From assembly GCA_050486105.1 (NCBI GenBank), contig JBJHCR010000111.1, positions 1 through 17,077 on the forward strand: DNA of 17,077 nucleotides, in the 5' to 3' direction. Source of the DNA: JAEXNA01 sp050486105. GTDB lineage: Bacteria > Vulcanimicrobiota > Xenobia > Xenobiales > JADMJV01. The translations under genes were made by a program, and so were the position numbers. Shown piece by piece: positions 1 to 5,981 of this stretch. Each line of letters begins with the position of its first letter. Within the stretch, counting starts at the first letter, position 1. Below the pieces are notes generated by a model. The model had not been told where the DNA came from and made no database searches. It was given only the letters and a program-made list of their open reading frames with translations.

Positions 1-194
1 ACCCCAATACTCCTGCCCTTAAGCTCTCGGTGTCAGTTTGGCAGGCACCCGGTGCCCCCTGAGCGAAAGCGGCGGCCTAAACCGACGGTGCGCAGGGGTC
101 TGTCCAAGTATTGCTGGGCAGACCGCTGGAAGATTCTGAGCCTGCTGAGGCTCATGGGAAGTTTGCACCCGAGAGCGTGCGAAGAGGTAATAAT
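1..194 (+). promoter_or_regulatory. Structured leader upstream of glycyl-tRNA synthetase, class unknown
   Basis: The stretch before the synthetase start has unusually dense base-pairing potential for an ordinary upstream region. GGTCTGTCC (97-105) pairs with GGGCAGACC (116-124) with one G-U. TGAGCC (137-142) pairs with GGCTCA (149-154). CCCCTG (55-60) can pair with CAGGGG (93-98), enclosing a GCGAAAGC tetraloop hairpin (63-70) and a CGG/CCG hairpin, which together make a possible three-way junction. I see no T-box signature (TGGNACCGCG) and no recognisable glycine riboswitch. It could be an unclassified cis-regulatory leader, or the end of an RNA gene starting outside the window. The Shine-Dalgarno GAAGAGG lies at 181-187. 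Confidence 0.3.
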
Positions 195-3100
195 ATGTCC
201 ATTCCGTTTCAAGAACTGATCCAAAGGCTCCAGATCTTTTGGTCGAAACGCGGAGGCTGCCTCCTTTGGCAGCCTTACTCCGAAAAGGTTGGAGCCGGCA
301 CTATGAATCCAGCCACGGTGCTTCAGGTGGTGGGTCCCGAACCCTGGAACGTGGCCTATGTGGAGCCCTCTTATCGACCCGACGACGGACGTTTCGGCGA
401 GAACCCCAATCGCATGCAGATGCACACCCAGTTTCAGGTCATCCTCAAGCCCGATCCCGGGGATCCCCAGGGCCTCTATCTGGAGTCGCTTCGGGCCTGT
501 GGCATCGACACCGACGCCCACGACATTCGCTTTGTGGAAGACAATTGGGAGTCGCCGGCTCTGGGGGCTTGGGGCCTAGGATGGGAAGTGTGGCTCGATG
601 GCTTAGAGATCACCCAGTTCACCTACTTTCAGCAATCCGCAGGCCAAGTGCTTGAGAGCCCTGCCATTGAAATCACCTACGGCTTAGAGCGGATCGCCAT
701 GTTCATTCAAGGAGTGCGAACCGTTTGGGACCTGGACTGGAACGGCACCTACACCTACGGCGAGGTTCTGTTGCAACCGGAGATCGATCACTGCCGCTAC
801 GACTTCGAGCACGCCGATGTTGCCCGCCTCAAAGAGATGTACGACCTCTTCGAGCAAGAGGCCAAGTCTTGCCTGGAAGCGGGCCTGGTGGTTCCGGCCC
901 ACGACTACGTATTGCGCTGCTCCCACACTTTCAACGTACTCGACGCCCGCGGCGCCATCGGGGTGACCGAGCGTGCGGCCTATTTTGCCAAGATGCGGGA
1001 CATGGCTCGTGCCGCTGCCGAGAATTATCTCGCACAGCGCGAAGGCCTAGGATTTCCTCTTCTGGACAAATTCCGTGCTAACAAGGATGGCGGGGCGCAA
1101 GAATCGCCTCAGGCGAATCCCCCCGCACCGATCGAAGCGCAACCCTTCCTTCTGGAGATCGGCACGGAAGAGCTCCCCTCTCACGAGGTCCAACCGGCGG
1201 TGGAGCAACTCTGCAAAGGCCTGGTGGGGCTGCTGGATAAACATCGCCTGGACTACGGCCCTATCGAAGTTTTTGCCACTCCCCGCAGGCTGGCGGTCCT
1301 AGTTCACCTCTTGGCCGCCAAGCAGCCCGATCGCGAGCTCGAGATCAAGGGTCCTCCAGCCGAGGTGGCCCTCGATGCCGACGGCAAACCCACCAAGGCG
1401 GGCCTCGGCTTTTGCAAAGCCCAAGGGATCAGTCCTGAAGACCTTCGAGTAGAAACGGACGGCAAACGGACCTTTGTGGCCGCCACCAAAAATGAAGCAG
1501 GCTTGACCGCCTCCGAGGTTTTGAGTGGAGAACTCAGCGCCTTGGTCAGTGGCCTTCGCTTCGGTCGAACCATGCGCTGGAACTCCAGCAAGGCCGCCTT
1601 CAGCCGGCCGGTGCGCTGGCTGATCGCTCTCCATCACGACCACGTCGTTCCTTTCAGCTACGCTGGGCTGGAGAGCGGCCGAACCACCCAGGGCCTTCGA
1701 CCTCTGGGCTCTCCCGAGATCGAGATCCCTAACGCTTGCGATTATGTGGCGGTCATGACCGAACACGGCATCGCCGCCAACCGAGAAACCCGCCAGAAAG
1801 CCATCCTCGAACAACTCCAGAAGGCGGCCCAAGATCTGGGAGGTCGTCTGACGGAAGATCAGCAAGCCCTCCTCGACGAGGTCACCGACCTGGTGGAGCA
1901 CCCGGTGACCGCCGTGGGCAGCTTCGACCACGTTCACCTATCGCTTCCAAGCTCGGTTTTGGTCACCGTGATGAAGAAACACCAGCGCTACTTCCCGGTG
2001 GAAAAAGCCGATGGAAGTGGTTTGCTCCCCCACTTCCTGGTGGTTTGCAACGGCCAACGGCCCGATATCGGGCTGGTGGTCCGGGGGAACGAAGACGTGC
2101 TTCGGGCCCGTTACGCCGACGCCACCTATTTTGTGAAGGCCGATCGAGAAAAGCCTCTAGCAGATTATCGCGAAGCCCTGGGGGGCCTGACCTTTCAGAC
2201 AGAACTCGGGTCTATGCTCGATAAGCAGAAGCGTCTAGAAAGGTTGGTGGACAGCTTGGCCGAACAGTTCCAACTCTCAGCCTCCGATCGAAAGACCGTG
2301 CAGCGAGCCGCCGGTCTGGCCAAGAACGACTTGGTCACCGCCATGGTGGTGGAGATGACCTCGCTCCAAGGCGTTCTCGGAGAAGTGTACGCCAAGGACT
2401 CCGGAGAGCCCGCCGAAGTGGCCCAAGCCATCCGTGAGCAGTATCTGCCGAAGGCTGCCGGTGGTCATCCCCCGGAGACCCTACCGGGGGCCGTGCTGGG
2501 GATCGCCGATCGCCTAGACAGCTTGGTGGGTTTATTCGCCATCGGCAAGAAACCCACCGGCTCCGCCGATCCCTTCGGTTTAAGGCGCCACGCCCTGACC
2601 CTCATCGACCTATTGGTAGGGCGAAAACTCTCGGTGGACGTGAATCTGTTGCTCCAGCAGGCAGCCCAGCATTTGCCGGTGGACGTCGCCCCTGGGCACC
2701 TGAGCGACCTGGTGAGTTTTCTCCAGGATCGCATGGTTATTTGGTTCAAAGAGCAAGGCTTCCGCCACGATCTGGTGGAGGCGGCGGTCTTCGGGGGTCC
2801 ACCCAACCCTCACCGCATCGCCTCGGCCATCGAGCATCTCTCCCAAGCGGTGCAGAGCCAACAATGGGAGACCTTGCTGAACGCCTACGCCCGCTGTTGT
2901 CGTATCATCAAGGACAAAGACCTCCCCGAGACCATCGACCATTCCGTTTTTGTGGAAGAAGCCACTGTGGCCCTCTTTCAGCGCTATCGGGACCTGAGCC
3001 AGGACGGATGCCTCGAGGACGTGCCCGCTCTGTTGGAGGCCCTGACCCAGTTGCAGCCGGCCATCGACGAATTCTTCGACAAAGTCCTGGTTATGGCCGA

Positions 3101-3197
3101 CGACGAGGCCCTGAAAACCGCCCGCTTGGCTCTCTTGAAAGCCATCGCCGACCTCCCCCAAGGCCTAGTGGATCTCTCTCGCATGGAGGGGTTTTAG
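195..3197 (+). CDS. glyQS: Fused glycyl-tRNA synthetase (alpha and beta chains in one polypeptide)
   Basis: Cytoplasmic class II aminoacyl-tRNA synthetase that charges tRNA-Gly with glycine and ATP. In most bacteria of the alpha2-beta2 type the two chains are separate genes. Here residues 1 to about 292 are the alpha (catalytic) chain, with RPDDGRFGENPNRMQ in the motif 2 region and AIEITYGLERIAMF (about 157-170) as motif 3. A short, low-complexity, proline-rich linker (about 293-314) follows. The beta chain begins near residue 315 with QPFLLEIGTEELPSHEV, contains KKHQRYFPVE, and ends with an anticodon-binding-like helical region. Total length is 1000 aa, about the sum of the two subunits. I chose ATG at 195 because GAAGAGG lies 7 nt upstream and MSIPFQELI matches the usual alpha-chain N-terminus; an upstream in-frame TTG at 111 adds unrelated residues. 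The gene ends inside the convergent Uma2-like gene by 4 bases. Confidence 0.95.
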   Translation: MSIPFQELIQRLQIFWSKRGGCLLWQPYSEKVGAGTMNPATVLQVVGPEPWNVAYVEPSYRPDDGRFGENPNRMQMHTQFQVILKPDPGDPQGLYLESLRACGIDTDAHDIRFVEDNWESPALGAWGLGWEVWLDGLEITQFTYFQQSAGQVLESPAIEITYGLERIAMFIQGVRTVWDLDWNGTYTYGEVLLQPEIDHCRYDFEHADVARLKEMYDLFEQEAKSCLEAGLVVPAHDYVLRCSHTFNVLDARGAIGVTERAAYFAKMRDMARAAAENYLAQREGLGFPLLDKFRANKDGGAQESPQANPPAPIEAQPFLLEIGTEELPSHEVQPAVEQLCKGLVGLLDKHRLDYGPIEVFATPRRLAVLVHLLAAKQPDRELEIKGPPAEVALDADGKPTKAGLGFCKAQGISPEDLRVETDGKRTFVAATKNEAGLTASEVLSGELSALVSGLRFGRTMRWNSSKAAFSRPVRWLIALHHDHVVPFSYAGLESGRTTQGLRPLGSPEIEIPNACDYVAVMTEHGIAANRETRQKAILEQLQKAAQDLGGRLTEDQQALLDEVTDLVEHPVTAVGSFDHVHLSLPSSVLVTVMKKHQRYFPVEKADGSGLLPHFLVVCNGQRPDIGLVVRGNEDVLRARYADATYFVKADREKPLADYREALGGLTFQTELGSMLDKQKRLERLVDSLAEQFQLSASDRKTVQRAAGLAKNDLVTAMVVEMTSLQGVLGEVYAKDSGEPAEVAQAIREQYLPKAAGGHPPETLPGAVLGIADRLDSLVGLFAIGKKPTGSADPFGLRRHALTLIDLLVGRKLSVDVNLLLQQAAQHLPVDVAPGHLSDLVSFLQDRMVIWFKEQGFRHDLVEAAVFGGPPNPHRIASAIEHLSQAVQSQQWETLLNAYARCCRIIKDKDLPETIDHSVFVEEATVALFQRYRDLSQDGCLEDVPALLEALTQLQPAIDEFFDKVLVMADDEALKTARLALLKAIADLPQGLVDLSRMEGF

Positions 3198-3775
3198 GTC
3201 GTCGAAAGCTCGTCGAGTTCGGGAGGAAGGAACTCGGCAACCGACAGCGGATCTCCCGGGATCACCAAAGGAGCGACGCTGTCGTTTGCCGTGAGAGTGA
3301 AGGTTTCGGTGTAAACTTGCTCCTTGGGCTGCCGATAGACCTCCAGGCAGCGCTGGGGTAGGTTCACCACCCAGTACTCGGGCACCCCGCTCTCGGCGTA
3401 CAAACGGCTTTTGCGGCTGCGGTCGAAAGCCAAGGAACTGTCGGCCACCTCGATCACCAGATCGGCTTCGGTGGGATGGCGCTTGGCCGAGAAGATCTTC
3501 TCTCGAGGCAACAGCACAAAGTCGGGCTCCGGCTCAGAATAAGAGGAAGCCTCCCAAGGAAGCTGCACCCGGACGATGTGGGTGCCGCCGAAAGCCCTGA
3601 CGAGAAGATTGGTCAATAAACTCGTCACTGTTGCGTGAGGGGGATTTTGGGGACTCAATCTCAACACCTCGCCATCGATCAGTTCCACCCGGTCCTTGGG
3701 TCCCAGAAGTCCCAGTTGACCCATGCGGTTGTACTCTTCCACGGTCCAAAGCCGTCTGTTCACCTCTATCGACAT
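3194..3775 (-). CDS. Uma2 family protein (PD-(D/E)XK nuclease fold, DUF820)
   Basis: A 193-aa protein of the Uma2/DUF820 family, predicted restriction-endonuclease-like proteins whose substrate is generally unknown. Visible landmarks are the N-terminal WTVEEYNRM, RVELIDGEV (E33 region), EPEPDFVLLP (D85), ADLVIEVADSS (E109) and the downstream SRKSRLYAESGVPEYWVV signature typical of the family. Length is normal (about 180-200 aa). The start is ATG at 3775; an in-frame TTG at 3793 is possible. There is no strong Shine-Dalgarno, but a TATACT hexamer (minus strand, 3787-3782) lies just upstream and could be a -10 box giving a nearly leaderless transcript. It lies 28 nt after dusA on the same strand and may be co-transcribed. 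Its stop overlaps the glyQS stop by 4 bases. Family assignment is firm; function is not. Confidence 0.9.
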   Translation of the reverse strand: MSIEVNRRLWTVEEYNRMGQLGLLGPKDRVELIDGEVLRLSPQNPPHATVTSLLTNLLVRAFGGTHIVRVQLPWEASSYSEPEPDFVLLPREKIFSAKRHPTEADLVIEVADSSLAFDRSRKSRLYAESGVPEYWVVNLPQRCLEVYRQPKEQVYTETFTLTANDSVAPLVIPGDPLSVAEFLPPELDELSTT

Positions 3776-3803
3776 GCATTGAGTATAGCGCAAGGGCAGA
3801 GTG

Positions 3804-4820
3804 CTAGGAAGCTTGGCGACTCCAATGCTCTTGCAAGCGTTCTCGCTCTCGAAGAACCGAATCGCGTGCCTGGTGGAGCACTTCTAGACCCGCGCCGTCC
3901 TTGACGGCCTCCTGGCTCAGGATGCGCCTCCACAAGCGGGCCCCGGGCTGCCCCTGGTACAATCCCAGGAGGTGGCGGGTCATGGCGTGCAATGGGGTGC
4001 CTGAGGACAATTCGGCTTCCAAGTAGGGCTCGATAGCTTCAAGGAACATTTCTCGAGTCTGGATAGAATTGGGGGGATCGCCGAACAACATCTGGTCCAC
4101 CTCAGATAAAAGCCAGGGGTTGTGATAGGCCTCGCGCCCCAGCATCACCCCATCCACAAACCGAAGATGCTCTTGGCATTGCTGTAGGGTGGTGATCCCT
4201 CCATTGATGGTGATCAGCAGATCCGGGCGCTCTCGTTTTAGGCGATAGACGTACTCATAGCGCAAGGGCGGAACATCCCGGTTCTCTTTGGGCGACAAAC
4301 CGTCGAGCCAGGCTTTACGAGCGTGGATGTGAAAAACGCGGCAACCGGCAGCAGCCTGGTGCTCCACGAATCGGATCAGGGGCTCGTAAGTGTCGTCGCG
4401 GTCCACCCCGATGCGGGTCTTGATGGTGACCGGCACCTCCACTCGCGCCTGCATAGCTCGAAAATTCTCGGCCACCAACTCCGGGTGCTTCATGAGGTGT
4501 GCCCCGAACAGACGATGAGTGCCTCGCTCGCTGGGGCAGCCCACATTGATGTTGATCTCATCAAAGCCGGCCTCGGCTCCGAATTGAGCTGCTGTGGCCA
4601 TGCGCTCAGGGTCGCTGTCTCCCAACTGCAGAGCCACCGGGTGCTCGTCGGGGTGGTAGGCCAAGAAGCGCTCTCGATGGCCATGCACCACGGCGCCGGC
4701 CGCGATCATCTCGGTGTATAGGACAGCCCGTCGACTCAGCCGCCGCAAAAAATAACGCTCATGGCGATCGGTCCAGCCCATCATGGGGGCCACAGAAAAG
4801 CGCCAGTCTGGTTGCTTCAA
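3804..4820 (-). CDS. dusA: tRNA-dihydrouridine synthase DusA
   Basis: FMN-dependent enzyme that reduces uridines in the D-loop of tRNA (U20/U20a for DusA) using NADPH. The 338-aa chain matches the DusA subfamily throughout: RFSVAPMMGWTDRHERYFLR at the FMN-binding N-terminus, EINININVGCPSERG-like catalytic segment with Cys95, VTIKTRIGVD (K134, R136), FHIHARKAWLDGLSPKENR (about 164-181), ITINGGI (about 203-209) and GVMLGREAYHNPW (about 224-236). HARKAWL.GLSPKENR separates DusA from DusB and DusC. The start is TTG at 4820, overlapping the TGA of the upstream gene as TTGA, with GAGG about 7 nt before it, which suggests translational coupling. A C-terminal helical domain is present and nothing is missing. 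Confidence 0.93.
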   Translation of the reverse strand: MKQPDWRFSVAPMMGWTDRHERYFLRRLSRRAVLYTEMIAAGAVVHGHRERFLAYHPDEHPVALQLGDSDPERMATAAQFGAEAGFDEININVGCPSERGTHRLFGAHLMKHPELVAENFRAMQARVEVPVTIKTRIGVDRDDTYEPLIRFVEHQAAAGCRVFHIHARKAWLDGLSPKENRDVPPLRYEYVYRLKRERPDLLITINGGITTLQQCQEHLRFVDGVMLGREAYHNPWLLSEVDQMLFGDPPNSIQTREMFLEAIEPYLEAELSSGTPLHAMTRHLLGLYQGQPGARLWRRILSQEAVKDGAGLEVLHQARDSVLRERERLQEHWSRQAS

Positions 4821-5089
4821 CCGGAAACCTCACCATTGAGATGAATCAAGGTAACCCGATCCGAGAGCACCAGCATTTCCAGACCCTTAGCGGGAATCTT
4901 TGCTGAAAAGCCTTTGATGATCCACAGATCGTCTACGATCTCCCCACCGAGGATCTCCATAGTCTGGCGATCGGCATCCTTGAGGCCGTCCACCGTTTGG
5001 ATAATGAGATCCAAAGGATCGGGCAAAGCTTGATCGCGGATCAATTCTAGAATCTGGGGAGAACATTTTTTATTGAGCATCTCATTCAT
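4817..5089 (-). CDS. Stand-alone I9/S8-propeptide-like small protein (putative intramolecular-chaperone or protease-inhibitor fold)
   Basis: A 90-aa protein without signal peptide or membrane segment. Its pattern is that of the N-terminal propeptide of subtilisin-like (S8) proteases and of I9 inhibitors: an N-terminal helix (SPQILELIRDQA), a first strand (LDLIIQTVDGL), a helix leading to GG (MEILGGEIVDD), then LWIIKGFSAKIPAKGLEML and a final strand DRVTLIHLNGEV. The IKGFSAKIPAKGLEML segment corresponds to the conserved 'I.GFSA.LP..ALE.L' part of propeptides. No catalytic S8 domain follows. Families with this fold acting alone (for example yeast Pbi2) inhibit proteases; that role here is inference. 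The start ATG at 5089 has AAAGGAAAA just upstream; longer in-frame N-termini look non-coding. Its stop overlaps the dusA TTG start. Confidence 0.6.
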   Translation of the reverse strand: MNEMLNKKCSPQILELIRDQALPDPLDLIIQTVDGLKDADRQTMEILGGEIVDDLWIIKGFSAKIPAKGLEMLVLSDRVTLIHLNGEVSG

Positions 5090-5128
5090 AATTTTCCTTT
5101 CTGCACCCGCAACCTGGCCTCCCGCCCT

Positions 5129-5159
5129 GGCCAAAATAGACTCTTCTCGGCTAAAATAG
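5129..5159. repeat. Two 11-bp direct repeats 20 bp apart, operator-like
   Basis: GGCCAAAATAG (5129-5139) is repeated as GGCTAAAATAG (5149-5159), differing at one base and spaced exactly 20 bp, about two helical turns. They lie between the start of the I9-like gene (minus strand, 5089) and the native prepilin start (plus strand, 5190). The position and phasing suit a binding site for a dimeric regulator controlling one or both divergent genes, but no regulator is identified and chance cannot be excluded. Confidence 0.3.
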
Positions 5160-5171
5160 GACAAGAGTTTC

Positions 5172-5216
5172 GGGGAGAAGGTTTAGGTTTTGTTTTCTAG
5201 GAGGCTGCTGATTTAA
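5172..5216 (+). promoter_or_regulatory. Orphaned ribosome-binding site and TTG start of the interrupted prepilin gene
   Basis: GGGGAGAAGG (5172-5181) is a good Shine-Dalgarno, 8 nt before TTG at 5190-5192. The frame then reads TTG TTT TCT AGG and enters the inserted element at the CTAG (5197-5200), where it meets TAA at 5214-5216 after only 8 sense codons. Joining codon AGG to the sequence after the last CTAG (5599-5602) gives MFSRIDKPQFG followed by LSLVE, a normal prepilin leader and cleavage site. This is therefore interpreted as the original translation start of the prepilin gene now found at 5604-5981. Confidence 0.75.
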
Positions 5217-5414
5217 TCGGACCGCAAGCGAAGCGTTCACCGTAGGTGCCCGAGACGAAGGAGATTTTGTTCAGGCGAATGGCCCTTCGGGAACGCCTAC
5301 GGCTTTCGGGTGATTTTGAGTAATATACGGAAATATTTCCAACAATCAAACGATTTTGCATGGACAATAATGGACGAGTCTCGCGACGCGGAGATTAATT
5401 CAGCAGCCTCCTAG
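5197..5414. mobile_element. MITE-like element 1: CTAG-flanked, 22-bp terminal inverted repeats
   Basis: A 218-bp non-coding element. Its left end (5197-5218, starting CTAGGAGGCTGCTGA) is the reverse complement of its right end (5393-5414, ending TCAGCAGCCTCCTAG) over 22 bp with one mismatch. CTAG at each tip could be a 4-bp target duplication or part of the repeat; being palindromic, it cannot be told apart from sequence alone. The interior has no intact ORF but contains a strong internal hairpin. Ends of the GAGGCTGCTGAA type resemble, from memory, those of some DDE-transposase insertion sequences, so this is probably a non-autonomous derivative mobilised in trans. It abuts element 2, sharing the CTAG at 5411-5414. 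It separates the prepilin ribosome-binding site from the gene body. Confidence 0.8.
5240..5302. other. Internal imperfect stem-loop of element 1
   Basis: Within element 1, CCGTAGG (5240-5246) pairs with CCTACGG (5296-5302). After an internal loop, CGAAGG (5256-5261) pairs with CCTTCG (5284-5289), enclosing about 22 nt. Either strand could form this stable structure as RNA. The equivalent region of element 2 does not keep the same pairing clearly, so conservation of the structure is unproven. Confidence 0.45.
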
Positions 5415-5603
5415 GGGTCCGGCCGGAAACCCGGACCGAGTATAACGAAGTATATTTTGGGCAGGCGGAAACAGATGATTTTGCGTAATTGGCCGAAGAC
5501 GGAACGCTACGCTTTCGGGAATATTTGGCAACAATTAGATGTTTTCGCAAGCACAATAATAGACGAGTTAGACGACGGGAGGGTTTCCGGCCGGACCCCT
5601 AGG
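5410..5603. mobile_element. MITE-like element 2: CTAG-flanked, perfect 23-bp terminal inverted repeats
   Basis: A 194-bp element whose left end (5410-5432, beginning CCTAGGGGTCCGGCCGG) is a perfect 23-bp inverted copy of its right end (5581-5603, ending CCGGCCGGACCCCTAGG). Each repeat contains the palindrome TCCGGCCGGA. The interior is clearly related to element 1: both have GGACCG just inside the left end, GGAACGC.TACG.CTTTCGGG in the middle, then AATATTT..CAACAAT and ACAATAAT.GACGAGT. The terminal repeats, however, are different. It shares the CTAG at 5411-5414 with element 1 and has CTAG again at 5599-5602. On the plus strand it keeps an open frame from 5457 or 5475 that runs into the prepilin. 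No transposase is present. Confidence 0.8.
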
Positions 5604-5981
5604 ATCGATAAACCTCAGTTTGGACTCAGTCTGGTCGAGGTTCTGGTGGCCTTAGGGCTGGTAACCGTCAGCCTGTTCCTCGTTTTGGCCCTGATTCCGA
5701 CGGGTCTTGCCGCGAGCCGCCAAGCTTCCCAACTTCAGTCTGCCCTGGCCTGGTCCCGACACCTGGTGGAGACCGCTCCTCTCCCCAAACCTTCCTCGAT
5801 CCAGCCCGTGGTGAGCCAACACCAGGAAACCCTCGGCCAAGTCGACTTTCAAGCCCAGCGAACGGTAACCGCTCTCTCGCCCACTCTAGCATCCATCACG
5901 GTGCAGACCACCTGGCCAGGAAATAACCGCCCACTGGTGCTCACCCTGGAGCGCTACCACGAGAGTTGGCCTAGCCCTTGA
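5475..5981 (+). CDS. Type IV prepilin/pseudopilin-like protein with 5' end displaced by inserted elements
   Basis: The body is a prepilin: a class III signal with G/LSLVEVLVALG, Glu5 of the mature chain and a hydrophobic helix (LVTVSLFLVLALIPTGL). It is followed by about 100 residues with low similarity to minor pseudopilins of the GspI/PilV type. Such proteins are cleaved by prepilin peptidase and join pilus or type II secretion pseudopilus tips. No in-frame ATG, GTG or TTG remains between the element border (5603) and the cleavage site. The coding frame is open back into element 2, so translation could begin at ATG 5475 (or TTG 5457). That would give a leader of about 50 residues instead of the usual 5-30. 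The original start is probably TTG 5190, now cut off. The next gene starts within the stop codon (TTGA). Functional status is uncertain; it may be a pseudogene. Confidence 0.65.
   Translation: MILRNWPKTERYAFGNIWQQLDVFASTIIDELDDGRVSGRTPRIDKPQFGLSLVEVLVALGLVTVSLFLVLALIPTGLAASRQASQLQSALAWSRHLVETAPLPKPSSIQPVVSQHQETLGQVDFQAQRTVTALSPTLASITVQTTWPGNNRPLVLTLERYHESWPSP

Noticed and set aside
111..194. N-terminal extension of the glycyl-tRNA synthetase from TTG 111
   Set aside because: The extra 28 residues match nothing in the family, overlap RNA-like stems and lack a ribosome-binding site; ATG 195 has GAAGAGG at the right distance.
1..194. T-box, 6S RNA, SRP RNA or RNase P RNA in the synthetase leader
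   Set aside because: No T-box consensus, SRP GGAAG loop or RNase P conserved blocks are visible; a CCCCTGAG similarity to 6S RNA is too short to support a call.
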